Below, in pieces: positions 50,301-59,043 of a stretch of DNA of 64,000 nt. Origin of the DNA: Flavobacteriales bacterium UBA952 (GTDB taxonomy: Bacteria > Bacteroidota > Bacteroidia > Flavobacteriales_D > Crocinitomicaceae); the NCBI GenBank assembly GCA_002293185.1, contig DBCS01000008.1:241885-305884 (forward strand), written 5' to 3'. The first letter of the stretch is position 1. Every line of letters begins with the position of its first letter. The notes beneath the pieces were generated by a model. It was not told the origin of the DNA, did not search any database, and saw nothing but the letters and a program-made list of their open reading frames with translations. The position numbers were made by a program, and so were the translations under genes.

Positions 50301-51041
50301 GTATGTGCCTGGAGAATTGTAAGTGACACTTGGGTTCTCGGCATTGCTTTGCCCAGCGCTACCAAAATTCCAGTTCCAGGCGTTTGCGCCTGCGGTGGAG
50401 TTATCTTGAAACGCAATAGTCTGCCCAACACAAGCAATTGCAGGCGCAGTAATACCGGCCTGAAAGTTTGATACAACTATAGCTTGTGTTTGGTTATTCA
50501 CACAACCCGTGCTGGTATTGGTGACGTTCAAAACAACTTGATAAGTGCCTTGCGTGTTGAAAGTAATACTTGGAGGAGTAAATTGACTTGAGGTTTGGCC
50601 GTTGCCAAAATTCCAAGCCTGCGAAAAATTGGCACCTTGAGAAGAGGTGTTGGTAAAGGAAAGGGTAAGCGGTACCGTGCAGCCTAGGCCATTGGCCGAA
50701 AAGCCTACATTGGGTAAAGGGTTTACGGTAATATAAGCCGGTTTGATTTCGGCATCGGCCACGCCACTCGCATTGGTAGCAACAAGGGTGATGGTAAAAG
50801 TACCTGCCGTGCTAAAGGCATGACTAGCGTTGGTAGTAGTAGCAGCATTTCCATCGCCGAAATCCCATTGATAGGAGCTCAGTGCAGCCCCACCATTTGC
50901 ACTAGAGGTATTGGTAAAATTTACATTTTGCCCCACACAAACCGTTAGTGGGTTGGCTGTAAAATTAGCAATCGGGCTTTGTGCATAAATATGGGTAATG
51001 AGCCAGCTTAAACTGACAAGTAAGAGGCGTAATGGGGTCAT
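47301..51041 (-). CDS. PKD-repeat surface protein with T9SS type B sorting domain
   Basis: 1246 residues. A signal peptide (about 1-20, ending IYAQ) is followed by about twelve PKD-like repeats of about 85-95 residues, each with a W-x-F-G-D/N-G turn (first YQWDFGDGNA, later WNWNFGSAG, VWGFGDGQT, WNWAFGNGN). Some repeats are degenerate (WFIGTAS, WIFPDSS). The last 90 residues, from PDIWVPNVFTPNGDGIND to the end, form the gliding motility-associated (type B) T9SS sorting domain. A secreted, surface-linked adhesin-like protein is expected. It is downstream of gldF, gldG and the DUF4340-like gene on the same strand, 38 bases after the last. Confidence 0.93.
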   Translation of the reverse strand: MTPLRLLLVSLSWLITHIYAQSPIANFTANPLTVCVGQNVNFTNTSSANGGAALSSYQWDFGDGNAATTTNASHAFSTAGTFTITLVATNASGVADAEIKPAYITVNPLPNVGFSANGLGCTVPLTLSFTNTSSQGANFSQAWNFGNGQTSSQFTPPSITFNTQGTYQVVLNVTNTSTGCVNNQTQAIVVSNFQAGITAPAIACVGQTIAFQDNSTAGANAWNWNFGSAGQSNAENPSVTYNSPGTYTVSLSAQNTNSGCTGSTTQQIVIQANTVPTFYANPTANCAPGSIQFVNSTNLNGTYVWGFGDGQTFTGANPPAHIYQLSGFYDVSLTYTSSAGCSGTQTLQDYIEMTPVEAGFYALDTGGCAPFTVQFIDTSVTPSNPIISWQWNFGNGQTFNGQIPPPQTYGVGVYNVSLIITTASGCTDTINKTPYVTVGSIDSVDFSWDPNITCANTDVEFESEFFISVPYDTTEISYLWDFSQGISDQDDPTFQFSQDTGWVEVTLYVNFRGCIDTLTKDSVLYVLAPIAKFNPDTYLVCNPTSLPVTFQFQNTAIHGELEDSVAMHYEWNDNTPNTNFTNAQLDLPNGGNTSHAFANYGTYQIEQVVHNYTTGCSDSISLAVTISQLQSNFLLPDDTICKGDAIGLFNQSTTWPSHPVNDWFYTFGNGQQINSGPNVNYVYPASGLYNITLLVFNTAGCTSTSTQPIFVANKPVGGLIAPSYAGCSPFPVSFTNTSYSITNGLPLASFNTTFSDNNTTVTTNNVNQAINHTFVGNGIFTATITATDINGCVSDPVAVQITLTKPTALIAADTIICSLDSSLIASLSTGQEPLGYQWFIGTASSGTDSLCLLNQAANGNGLFSTFPISMIVTDINGCKDTTVQTIYISNPNAEPSYTFSGAAIDANGQYSCPPLFCDFTDASTSMGNITNWNWAFGNGNNSILQNPSNTLVTSGSFNLILSVTDQYGCTDDTTVANYVSIGGPLGTPIWIQDNTICAQGALFTIQNPSNIDSVSWNLGNGIWISDSLTFPYFYPNTGTYSPSVTVYDTAGCQILYLLDPITASVSGLDAQINASPVYANINQVIELTDASTSLNPLSTWTWIFPDSSNLYFQSTDQSIIFSTGGPQQIALAITDNLGCIDTAFITVYVSDPDIWVPNVFTPNGDGINDIVTLPYPSFKSYNIQILNRWGNLIFELKDQTGIAVWDGYGFNGELHTDGVFFYRLRGEMLGGTLIDKHGFIHLVNGE

Positions 51042-51079
51042 TAGTTTCTTTAACGAATAAAGAACGAATAAAGTTGCTT

Positions 51080-52129
51080 TTAGGGGTTGATAGACCTTAA
51101 ATTTTCAGGAAACTTCGCCTCCATAGCCGGGAAAAATACATGACCTAAAATCAGCGGATTAAAGACGAAATATTGACAACGCACAAGCGCTCCGTCGGGT
51201 AGTTGGCACCAGAAGCTATTCATATCCATATTGACCAACTCTCCAAACTCATTGCGTTGTACCTCTTTACTTTTGATGCGGAACATGCTTAGAGAAATGC
51301 GCTCGTTGTTCGTTTTGACGGCTAACATGCAGAAGGGCTTACTTTTTTTAACGCTGTCTACTTGTTTGTCTGACAGCGAAAAGTTCATTTGTTCAAAATG
51401 TATTTTTTGATAGCCTTGAAGGTAGCGATAGACATTGGTGGTGTCGAGACTCGTTAACGGTTGGCCATTTTGTGTTACTTGGAATCGGCGACCTTTTTTT
51501 TGGAGCTCAAAGCTACGGTAAGGTTCATCATAAAATTTTGCTTTAACGCTTTTGATATCTTCTATTTGTAGGGCCATAATTTCGGTGCAGGCCCATTGGC
51601 GTGCATCTGCAAAAAAGCGTGGATCTATCAGGCCGTTCATGCCGGCAAGTTTCATCATAACGGGGCTTGCGCTCTTCCCTTCGTTGGCGGTTTCTAATAG
51701 CATAATTTGGCCGTAGTGATCTGGGCTTGCTGGCCCCATATACCAAGTTTTGGTCCATTCTCCGTCTTGAAAGATTTCCACTTTGATGTGCGAGCTAGCC
51801 ATCAGTTCAGTGAAGCGCTTTTCAGATTTTTGAGGAAGGTAGCCCTTGAACTCAATTTTGTGGAAGGCCTCTAAAATCAAAGAGACGTTCGTTTTAGAAA
51901 CACAACCCCCTTTAAGGTCCGTCCAGGAGTTGTTCTTCTTGATCAATGTGAATTGCTGGCCAAAAGCATCGGTAATAATGATTTTGGAAACCGTAGTGGT
52001 GTCTTCAATTTTGAAGTTAAACGCACGAGCGTCGGATGCGCCCTGATTATCTTTTAAGTTCAACGCAAACCAGGATAGGCAAGCCAGTAGTATGATAAAT
52101 AAAGCAAGAATGAGACCTTTTTTCTTCAT
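51080..52129 (-). CDS. DUF4340-like membrane-anchored protein
   Basis: 349 residues. One N-terminal membrane helix (KKGLILALFIILLACLSWFAL) and a large extracytoplasmic domain with the pattern seen in DUF4340 proteins (repeated segments pairing a hydrophobic strand with F-T-L-I-K-K-N-N-S-W and a second T-K-T-W-Y-M-G-P). It starts 12 bases after the gldG stop, so it probably belongs to the gldFG operon and may assist that ABC complex. The family assignment is moderately sure; the role is inferred from context. Confidence 0.7.
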   Translation of the reverse strand: MKKKGLILALFIILLACLSWFALNLKDNQGASDARAFNFKIEDTTTVSKIIITDAFGQQFTLIKKNNSWTDLKGGCVSKTNVSLILEAFHKIEFKGYLPQKSEKRFTELMASSHIKVEIFQDGEWTKTWYMGPASPDHYGQIMLLETANEGKSASPVMMKLAGMNGLIDPRFFADARQWACTEIMALQIEDIKSVKAKFYDEPYRSFELQKKGRRFQVTQNGQPLTSLDTTNVYRYLQGYQKIHFEQMNFSLSDKQVDSVKKSKPFCMLAVKTNNERISLSMFRIKSKEVQRNEFGELVNMDMNSFWCQLPDGALVRCQYFVFNPLILGHVFFPAMEAKFPENLRSINP

Positions 52130-52141
52130 GGAGCGTAGTAA

Positions 52142-53929
52142 TTATCGGGTGTAGCGTCTTTTGCGAATCAAGTTCATGATAAAGGCAAGCACCAAAATCA
52201 GCATCAAAGGTGTGAGCATATTGATGCTCTTATAAAAGAGAGCGGATGATTTTACTTTTTCTTTGTCGATTTCTTTGATATCGATTTGACGGCTGCGGAT
52301 ATCGAGTACGGAGTTGTCGCCCATCATGTAGTCGACTATGTTTTGAAAAAGCTCTTGATTGCCAAACACTATAGGGATGCGTCTTTGTGCCAATTCAGCA
52401 TCTACCTTGAGTTCGTTTATGGCAATCGGACGATACATATAGCTATTGATTTTTTTCGGGTCGAGAATTGAGTCATAGCTATTGCGAATAAAACTTCCGT
52501 TGCCCACTACCAAAATTTTGGTTTCTTTTTGGCTTTCTTCTAGATAATTGGCATCCTTGCTTTTGGCGAATTCTGCCACGATACGGTTTTTAAAATGAGA
52601 CTGATAAAAGCCTTCGGACAAGCCAGCCACACATAGTTTGTTGATTTCATCTTCTGGATTCTCTACAAGTTTTGGATTCTTGCCATAATTGAGTGGCAAG
52701 GCCAAATTTACCAAGGGTTGTAAGCCACTAGGAACCGCATTGCTAGAACTCGTTAAGATAGGGGTGAGTTGCGCTTTTGGAAGCTGAACAAATTCGATCT
52801 CATTCGCATATTTTAAGGAAACAGGGTCTATATTGCGCGTCATTGGGTGCAAGCTTGGGGTGGCGAGCATATGATAAAACCAAGGAAGAAAAGCGGTTTC
52901 GGCAAACGGAACAATTTTTGGTGCACAATTGGCATCGAGCACAAAGTTTTCTTTGATTTTGATACCGTAGTCGAATAGCAAGCGGTCGAGTAAAAGATTT
53001 TTACGCGCACTGTGGGTCATGCCGGTGGCATTGAGGGTATCTTCGTTGAGCGCGAGTGTATTCATAAAACACATGAGCTTACCACCTCTGAGCACAAACT
53101 GATCAATGAGGTAAAGATCTTTTTGAGAAAAAGGAGACTGTGGATCGGCAATAATGAGGCCATCGACTTCTTTAAGGGCTGCAATGCTGTCGTTGAGCAG
53201 CACATCTTTAATTTGATAATAAGGGGATATGAGCGCCCGAGCTCGCATGGTTTCTGCAGGGTTGAGTTCACCATGACCTTGTAAAAAAGCGATGGTTGGT
53301 TTACTTGTTTGGGTCAGGCGGCGCATTGCCGAAAGCAAGTTGTATTCTAAATTATTGAGCGCATTCTCTATTATCTCACTCATTTGTTCGAGGGCATAAG
53401 GCCGCCCCGGCTGTGTGCCAGGAAGCAACTGAACCACACCTTCTTTGGTAAGGCCATTGACACTGTACGAAAGCAATGCGCCTGGAAACAAAAGCATCTG
53501 ACTTTGGGTTCCGTCTTTGAGGTAAAGGATTTCTAATGGCAAAATACCGCGTCCGCGATCGTAGAGCTGCGAACGAAGGGCATTGATTTCATCTTCTGTC
53601 CCTACGTTAGGATCTGTAAATAAAAACTCGACACGTGCACCAGCTATGCGCTTAAAGTCTTTGAGTTTGTCTTTGAGTGCATTTTGAAAGTTCTTGAGTT
53701 CGGAGGGCATATTGCCATCTAAGTATATTTGGATACTGATGCGGTTTTCGAAGTTTTTCTTGTCGGAGAGGTAAGAGACCGTGCTTTGTGCTAATGAATA
53801 GCGTTGGTCTTTGGTCATGTCGAGCTTCAAGTAAAGCATAGAACCAATAAAATTCAGCAAGACCAACACAGCTGCGAGTAAACCTAGAAGGGTCCAGTTG
53901 TAAATACCTTTGGTGAAGTTGAATTTCAT
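52142..53929 (-). CDS. gldG: Gliding motility ABC transporter subunit GldG
   Basis: 595 residues. Membrane helix at about 13-31, a large periplasmic domain with the GldG-type ABC_transp_aux pattern (VSYLSDKKNFENRISIQIYLDG, IAFLQGHGELNP, DGLIIADPQSPFS), and a C-terminal helix (TPLMLILVLAFIMNLI) near residue 575 followed by basic residues. GldG forms an ABC complex with GldF and GldA required for gliding in Flavobacterium. It directly follows gldF with 3 bases between. Confidence 0.92.
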   Translation of the reverse strand: MKFNFTKGIYNWTLLGLLAAVLVLLNFIGSMLYLKLDMTKDQRYSLAQSTVSYLSDKKNFENRISIQIYLDGNMPSELKNFQNALKDKLKDFKRIAGARVEFLFTDPNVGTEDEINALRSQLYDRGRGILPLEILYLKDGTQSQMLLFPGALLSYSVNGLTKEGVVQLLPGTQPGRPYALEQMSEIIENALNNLEYNLLSAMRRLTQTSKPTIAFLQGHGELNPAETMRARALISPYYQIKDVLLNDSIAALKEVDGLIIADPQSPFSQKDLYLIDQFVLRGGKLMCFMNTLALNEDTLNATGMTHSARKNLLLDRLLFDYGIKIKENFVLDANCAPKIVPFAETAFLPWFYHMLATPSLHPMTRNIDPVSLKYANEIEFVQLPKAQLTPILTSSSNAVPSGLQPLVNLALPLNYGKNPKLVENPEDEINKLCVAGLSEGFYQSHFKNRIVAEFAKSKDANYLEESQKETKILVVGNGSFIRNSYDSILDPKKINSYMYRPIAINELKVDAELAQRRIPIVFGNQELFQNIVDYMMGDNSVLDIRSRQIDIKEIDKEKVKSSALFYKSINMLTPLMLILVLAFIMNLIRKRRYTR

Positions 53930-53932
53930 GCG

Positions 53933-54664
53933 TTATTTTTTGAGCGATTTGAGAACAGTGAGCGAAGCCACCAAGAAGAGGGCATTCAGGCTTAAAAAAT
54001 AAAGGATGTCGCTCGTGTCAATGACGCCTTTTTTAATGGCCTCGTAATGAAAAGCGATACCGATATATTTAATAAGGTAATCTAAGCCACCAATCTGACT
54101 AAAATTCCCTAAAAGTTCAAAACCATCATAGAACACCCAGCACATGAACATTGCAAGTATAAACGCAACTATTTGGCTGTGGGTGAGTGCGGAGGCAAAT
54201 ATTCCAATTGCAACAAATGCAGCGCCGAGCAAAAGCAGCCCGATATAAGAGGTAAAGGTGGCACCTAAATCGATGTTGCCAATAGGTTTACCTAGGTAGT
54301 ACATGCTGACTAGATATACGATAGTAGGTACGATAGCCACGAATACCAAAGCTACCCCTGCAAGATATTTAGCAAAAATGAGTTGAAAATCTGAGATAGG
54401 ACGCGTGAGTAGTAATTCTATGGTTCCGGTACGGCGCTCTTCTGCGATAGAACGCATGGTGATGGCCGGAATCAGGATCAGGAAGATCACTGGCGACATG
54501 TTGAAGAAGGGAATGAGGTCTGCTGTAGAGCCTTCGAGTAAGTTGGTATTGTAGGTGAGGATCCAGTGAAAGAGACCGCAAGCAATTAGGTAGATGAGGA
54601 TAAATACATAACCGATGACAGAACTCAGGAAGCTCGAAATTTCTTTGAGGAATAAGGCGCGCAT
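53933..54664 (-). CDS. gldF: Gliding motility ABC transporter permease GldF
   Basis: 243 residues with six predicted membrane helices (for example VIGYVFILIYLIACGLFHWI, YIGLLLLGAAFVAIGIFASA) and the ABC-2 segment RSIAEERRTGTIELLLTRPIS. A minus-strand -7 box TAAATTTG at 54689-54682 lies 17 bases before the ATG. GldA, the ATPase partner, is not in the window. Confidence 0.92.
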   Translation of the reverse strand: MRALFLKEISSFLSSVIGYVFILIYLIACGLFHWILTYNTNLLEGSTADLIPFFNMSPVIFLILIPAITMRSIAEERRTGTIELLLTRPISDFQLIFAKYLAGVALVFVAIVPTIVYLVSMYYLGKPIGNIDLGATFTSYIGLLLLGAAFVAIGIFASALTHSQIVAFILAMFMCWVFYDGFELLGNFSQIGGLDYLIKYIGIAFHYEAIKKGVIDTSDILYFLSLNALFLVASLTVLKSLKK

Positions 54665-54706
54665 AGTAAAAGTTGAGTTGTCAAATTTAACAAATATCTA
54701 TAAACA

Positions 54707-54736
54707 AAAATTCCCGCCTTGTGGGGCGGGAATTTT
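54707..54736. terminator. Terminator downstream of the cold-shock gene
   Basis: 12-bp stem AAAATTCCCGCC/GGCGGGAATTTT (54707-54718, 54725-54736) with a 6-base loop, on the 3' side of the leftward csp gene; flanks are A/T runs. Confidence 0.9.
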
Positions 54737-54754
54737 AGATACACTCAATCTTAA

Positions 54755-54946
54755 TTATGCTTGTTTCACATTCACGGCATTCAAACCTTTACGGCCTTCT
54801 TGCAACTCGAATTCGACTTCGTCATTTTCTTTGATTTTGTCTACCAAACCGGTTACATGAACAAAATATTCTTTGTTCGTGTCTTCTTCAACAATAAATC
54901 CAAAACCCTTGGTTTCGTTGAAAAATTTTACATGTCCTTTACTCAT
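54755..54946 (-). CDS. Cold-shock domain protein (CspA family)
   Basis: 63 residues, typical of CspA. RNP1-type KGFGFI (about 13-18) and RNP2-type YFVHVTG (about 27-33) bind single-stranded nucleic acids. It starts with SKGHVKFFNETKGFGFI. The 55 bases upstream contain no long leader typical of cold-inducible csp genes; its nearest -7-like element TACCTTTA departs from consensus. Confidence 0.95.
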   Translation of the reverse strand: MSKGHVKFFNETKGFGFIVEEDTNKEYFVHVTGLVDKIKENDEVEFELQEGRKGLNAVNVKQA

Positions 54947-55001
54947 TCTAATAATATTAATTTCGGTAAAGGTAAGGACCTATTTGTGTTTTACAATATT
55001 A

Positions 55002-55304
55002 TTATGAAATAAATCCGTTAAAATTTTGATTTAGACTCCACGCTTCGGCCTTCTGGGCAAACCAGGGCTTGATTTTCGGCCATATGGAGGCGAAAAGATC
55101 TGAGGCCCTGTAATTGGCTAAATCTTGTTCAGAATGCCAAATTGAGTAGGTAAAAAGTAGGCAAGGGTCATTTAAATCTTGTAGTAATTGCATGCCGCCA
55201 CAACCCGGAAACTGAGCAACTTGCCATTTGATGCTTTCAAAATGTTCAAGAAAGTCCGAAAGACGTTCTTGCTCAAATTTCATTTTGACTACTCTAATCA
55301 ACAT
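55002..55304 (-). CDS. Antibiotic biosynthesis monooxygenase (ABM) domain protein
   Basis: 100 residues with the alpha/beta ferredoxin-like ABM pattern: MLIRVVKMKFEQERLSDFLE, LQDLNDPCLLFTYSIWHSEQ, and the terminal WFAQKAEAWSL. ABM proteins are heme- or substrate-free monooxygenases or small-molecule-binding dimers. Its ATG overlaps the stop of the SAM hydroxide adenosyltransferase by one base. Role unknown. Confidence 0.82.
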   Translation of the reverse strand: MLIRVVKMKFEQERLSDFLEHFESIKWQVAQFPGCGGMQLLQDLNDPCLLFTYSIWHSEQDLANYRASDLFASIWPKIKPWFAQKAEAWSLNQNFNGFIS

Positions 55305-56155
55305 CAGAAAAGCGATTGGATATTTTCTTTGGAACCCTGCGGTGTAAATTCGACGTGAACGGGATCGCCGATGCGCATGCCAAAAAGTTTACTTGCGCCG
55401 CCAAAACCATTGTTGGCTCCGCGGTTAATGGCAATTTCTAAGTGGCCTGAACTATTAAAGATGGCTACGCGTTCTCCTTGTGAAACCGCATTGTAGGTTT
55501 GGGATATTTCGTCGATAAAATATTCTTTTTTCTGGTATTTAATGATGAAAGGTACGTCGTTGCCAAAGCGTTCGAAGTCTGTACGTGTAATGTTGGTGAT
55601 CAGGTTGCCGAAGCTATCGATGTGTATGACAATACCACGAATGAGCAACTGATCAATGGCTGGTTTTTGATCGAAAGCGCGTTTGTATGTGCCAGAGGCT
55701 TCGCAAAAAGTAGAGAGCGGCTCTTTGTTGGCAATGCGCTGGGCTAGTTGAATAAAGCAATTTTTGGTCGTAAAGCGCCAAGACTCGGGTTCGTCTTTGA
55801 TGGCACTGTAGAGATAGAATTCGTCTGCGCCGTTTTCTTCGAGAAAACTACCAAAAAAACCGTTGTCGTTACAGATAAAAAATTGGTCTTTGAATTTGAG
55901 GATACCAGGATATCGTTCCTTTTGGGCTTCAAATTGAGGTTCGCTGTCTACGCCAATGAGGTGAATAGTACCCGCTGGGAATTCTTCGTAGCAACAACGC
56001 AGTTGAAAGGCGGCTTCTCGAATGTTAAAGGGGGTTATGCCATGACTAATGTCGATGATATGGGCAGCAGGGAATGCCTGAAAAAGCTTTCCTTTGATTG
56101 CAGCGACGTAGTAGTCGTGGTAGCCGTTGTCTGTAGTGAGCGTAATGATTTGCAT
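55304..56155 (-). CDS. S-adenosyl-L-methionine hydroxide adenosyltransferase (DUF62 type)
   Basis: 283 residues. The N-terminal LTTDNGYHDYYVAAIKG, IIDISHGITPFN, the central FICNDNGFFG and the C-terminal FGNLITNITRTDFERFG match the SAM-dependent fluorinase/chlorinase-like family. Those without halogenase features hydrolyse SAM to adenosine and methionine using activated water. Halide-binding features cannot be confirmed here, so hydrolysis is the default inference. Coupled to the ABM gene. Confidence 0.9.
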   Translation of the reverse strand: MQIITLTTDNGYHDYYVAAIKGKLFQAFPAAHIIDISHGITPFNIREAAFQLRCCYEEFPAGTIHLIGVDSEPQFEAQKERYPGILKFKDQFFICNDNGFFGSFLEENGADEFYLYSAIKDEPESWRFTTKNCFIQLAQRIANKEPLSTFCEASGTYKRAFDQKPAIDQLLIRGIVIHIDSFGNLITNITRTDFERFGNDVPFIIKYQKKEYFIDEISQTYNAVSQGERVAIFNSSGHLEIAINRGANNGFGGASKLFGMRIGDPVHVEFTPQGSKENIQSLF

Positions 56156-56246
56156 AGCTGAGAAGGCAACTTTGTGCTCAGAAATTCATAATTTTACCAA
56201 AAGTAATTGAATTCGTTAGAAACCCTTCATAAAACCATCAAATAAA

Positions 56247-57260
56247 TTGAGTTCAGGTCAACGTCAGATCAGCATTGAAGGCCTTAATCCGGCCGAAATC
56301 TATGGTATCAATAATGCTAAGCTCAAACACATCAAGAGTTTCTTTCCAAAACTCAAGGTCGTGGCCCGTGGCAATGAGCTCACCCTTGCAGGTGATGATG
56401 AGGTAATGGATGAATTCGAGCGTAAATTTGCGCTTATTGTGCAGCATTATCGTACCTACAACGAAGTCACCGAGAACAACATCGATAACCTTATGTTGCA
56501 AGACGGCGCCAAAATGCTTTCCCAAGACGACGGCTCCGAAACACTTGTCCATGGGAATGGTGGGGTTAAAATTAAAGCCCGAACCGTCAATCAAAAAAAG
56601 TTGGTTCAGGCCGTTATGGAGTCCGATATGGTTTTTGCCGTTGGGCCTGCCGGTACGGGCAAAACCTACACAGCAGTTGCCATGGCCGTGCGCGCCTTGA
56701 AAGCCAAAGAGGTAAAGCGCATTATATTGACACGTCCCGCTGTGGAAGCCGGCGAAAATCTCGGTTTTTTACCCGGTGACCTCAAAGAAAAGCTCGATCC
56801 TTACTTAATGCCGCTCTACGACGCCCTCCGCGACATGATCCCCGCAGAGAAACTTGCCGACATGATTGAATTTGGCGTCATCGAAATTGCGCCGCTTGCG
56901 TTTATGCGGGGCAGAACCCTAGATAAAGCCTTTGTTATACTAGACGAAGCACAGAACACCACCCAAATGCAAATGAAGATGTTCCTGACCCGCATGGGTA
57001 TGACCGCTAAATTTGTCATTACCGGCGACATGTCTCAGGTGGATCTCCCATCGCGTCAGCGCTCGGGTTTGTCTTATGCACTAGATGTGCTCAAAGATAT
57101 TGATGAGATCAAAATTGTGCGCTTGGGGCAGTCAGACGTCATTCGCCACCGCTTGGTCAAGCAAATTATTCAGGCTTTTGATGTAGCGGAGCACCAAGAA
57201 AAAATCGACAAGCAAGCAAAAAAAGATCAGCAAGAAAAACAACAACAAAAGAACTCCTAA
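56247..57260 (+). CDS. PhoH family ATPase
   Basis: 337 residues from a TTG start. There is no upstream in-frame ATG before a stop at 56217, and the next ATG would cut into the KH-like N-terminus; the resulting N-terminus SSGQRQISIEGLNPAEIYG fits the family. Walker A is GPAGTGKTY (133-141), Walker B is FVILDEAQNTT (about 225-235). PhoH proteins are P-loop NTPases linked with RNA handling and phosphate or stress responses. It is followed by purC after 16 bases. Confidence 0.93.
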   Translation: MSSGQRQISIEGLNPAEIYGINNAKLKHIKSFFPKLKVVARGNELTLAGDDEVMDEFERKFALIVQHYRTYNEVTENNIDNLMLQDGAKMLSQDDGSETLVHGNGGVKIKARTVNQKKLVQAVMESDMVFAVGPAGTGKTYTAVAMAVRALKAKEVKRIILTRPAVEAGENLGFLPGDLKEKLDPYLMPLYDALRDMIPAEKLADMIEFGVIEIAPLAFMRGRTLDKAFVILDEAQNTTQMQMKMFLTRMGMTAKFVITGDMSQVDLPSRQRSGLSYALDVLKDIDEIKIVRLGQSDVIRHRLVKQIIQAFDVAEHQEKIDKQAKKDQQEKQQQKNS

Positions 57261-57276
57261 AATTCAATTTATTTTT

Positions 57277-58221
57277 ATGCAAGCCCTTACCAGTAATTCA
57301 TTTCAGTTTCAAGGTCAAACCAAAGTCTATAACGGCAAAGTAAGAGACGTCTATACCCTAGACAACGATTTACTCGTCATGGTGGCCTCTGATAGAATTT
57401 CGGCTTTCGACCACATTCTTCCAAAAGGAATTCCTTACAAAGGTCAGGTGCTCAATCAGGTAGCCACTATGTTTTTAAATGCCACCAAAGATATCGTTCC
57501 CAATTGGTTGCTTGCTACACCAGACCCAGCGGTTGCGATTGGTGTGGCTTGTGAACCCATTCGTATAGAAATGGTGATTCGCGGATACTTGGCGGGTCAT
57601 GCCGCAAGGGAATACAAAGCGGGTAAGCGCATTCTTTGCGGGATTGCTTTGCCAGAAGGTCTCCAAGAAAACGACCGTTTACCAGCTCCAATTATTACGC
57701 CTGCAACCAAAGCAGAGGAAGGTCACGACCAAGACATTTCTCGAGAAGATATCCTAGCACGTGGTTTGGTTCCATCTGATATTTATGCCCAAATGGAGCA
57801 ATACACCCACGCGCTTTTTGAACGCGGTACGCAAATGGCTGCTGAGCGTGGGCTTATTCTAGTAGATACCAAATATGAATTTGGTCTGCACAATGGTGTG
57901 GTCACCCTCATTGACGAAATCCATACGCCAGATTCTTCTCGCTACTTTTATACCGACGGCTATGAAGCGCGTCAGGCAAGCGGTGAAGCACAAAAGCAAC
58001 TCTCTAAAGAGTTTGTGCGTCAATGGCTCATTGAAAACGGCTTTCAAGGTTTGGAAGGTCAGCAAATGCCATCCATGCCCGACCACTTCGTGCAAACCAT
58101 TTCAGAAAGATATATCGAACTTTACGAACGCATTACAGGCCTTGCTTTTGAGAAGGCGGACACCCAAAATATTGTTGCCCGCATTGAAAATAATGTCAAT
58201 GCTTACCTCCAAAACAATTAA
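57277..58221 (+). CDS. purC: SAICAR synthetase
   Basis: 314 residues. Catalyses formation of SAICAR in purine synthesis. VYNGKVRDVY with the glycine loop, VASDRISAFDHILPKGIPYKG, EMVIRGYLAGHA, and TKYEFGLHNGVVTLIDEIHTPDSSRY are family signatures. Typical of the longer Bacteroidota form. Confidence 0.96.
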   Translation: MQALTSNSFQFQGQTKVYNGKVRDVYTLDNDLLVMVASDRISAFDHILPKGIPYKGQVLNQVATMFLNATKDIVPNWLLATPDPAVAIGVACEPIRIEMVIRGYLAGHAAREYKAGKRILCGIALPEGLQENDRLPAPIITPATKAEEGHDQDISREDILARGLVPSDIYAQMEQYTHALFERGTQMAAERGLILVDTKYEFGLHNGVVTLIDEIHTPDSSRYFYTDGYEARQASGEAQKQLSKEFVRQWLIENGFQGLEGQQMPSMPDHFVQTISERYIELYERITGLAFEKADTQNIVARIENNVNAYLQNN

Positions 58222-58224
58222 ATT

Positions 58225-59043
58225 ATGTCTGTACACCACACAGCACCAAAAAAAATCACGACCCACACCCTTCAGGAAATGAAGTACGCGGGTCAGAAAA
58301 TCTCGATGCTCACTGCCTATGACTACTCCATGGCGCGGATCGTGGACGAAGCGGGTATAGACGTCATACTTGTCGGAGACTCCGCCTCTAATGTCATGGC
58401 TGGCCATGAAACCACCTTGCCCATTACCTTGGACCAAATGATTTATCATGCATCTAGTGTGGTGCGCGCTGTAGAGCGCTCTTTGGTTGTGGTAGATATG
58501 CCCTTTGGTTCTTATCAAGGCAACTCAAAAGAGGCTTTATCAAGTGCCATTAAAATCATGAAAGAATCAGGCGGCCACGCGGTTAAGCTGGAGGGAGGCG
58601 CAGAAATACTTGAATCCATACGCCGCATACTCACTGCAGGTATTCCAGTCATGGGGCATCTGGGTTTAACGCCACAGTCCATCTATAAATTTGGCACTTA
58701 TGTGGTTCGTGCCAAGGAAGAAGAAGAAGCTGCCCGACTAATTGCAGATGCCAAAGCACTCGAAGAGGTGGGCTGCTTTGCGATTGTACTCGAAAAAATC
58801 CCTGCAGCGCTTGCCGCACAAGTTGCTCAAATGGTTCAAATTCCAATAATTGGGATTGGAGCGGGTGGAGGTGTAGATGGCCAAGTACTCGTCATTCACG
58901 ATATGCTCGGAATAAATAACGAATTCAACCCGCGTTTTCTACGCAAATACAACAACCTTCATGCCCACATGCTGCAAGCTTTTCAAGACTACAAAGCTGA
59001 TGTACAATCTGGCGATTTCCCAAATGTTACGGAGTCCTACTAG
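58225..59043 (+). CDS. panB: 3-methyl-2-oxobutanoate hydroxymethyltransferase
   Basis: 272 residues. Adds a hydroxymethyl group from 5,10-methylene-THF to ketoisovalerate, making ketopantoate for pantothenate and CoA. MLTAYDYSMARIVDEAGID at about 30-48, LVGDSASNVMAGHETT, MPFGSYQG, KLEGGAEI and the GIGAGGGVDGQVLVIHD segment are all present. It overlaps the next gene start by 20 bases. Confidence 0.96.
   Translation: MSVHHTAPKKITTHTLQEMKYAGQKISMLTAYDYSMARIVDEAGIDVILVGDSASNVMAGHETTLPITLDQMIYHASSVVRAVERSLVVVDMPFGSYQGNSKEALSSAIKIMKESGGHAVKLEGGAEILESIRRILTAGIPVMGHLGLTPQSIYKFGTYVVRAKEEEEAARLIADAKALEEVGCFAIVLEKIPAALAAQVAQMVQIPIIGIGAGGGVDGQVLVIHDMLGINNEFNPRFLRKYNNLHAHMLQAFQDYKADVQSGDFPNVTESY

Noticed and set aside
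47301..51041. PKD repeats as a tandem DNA repeat or array
   Set aside because: Repeats are visible only in protein; nucleotide sequence has diverged and no direct repeat of DNA is apparent.
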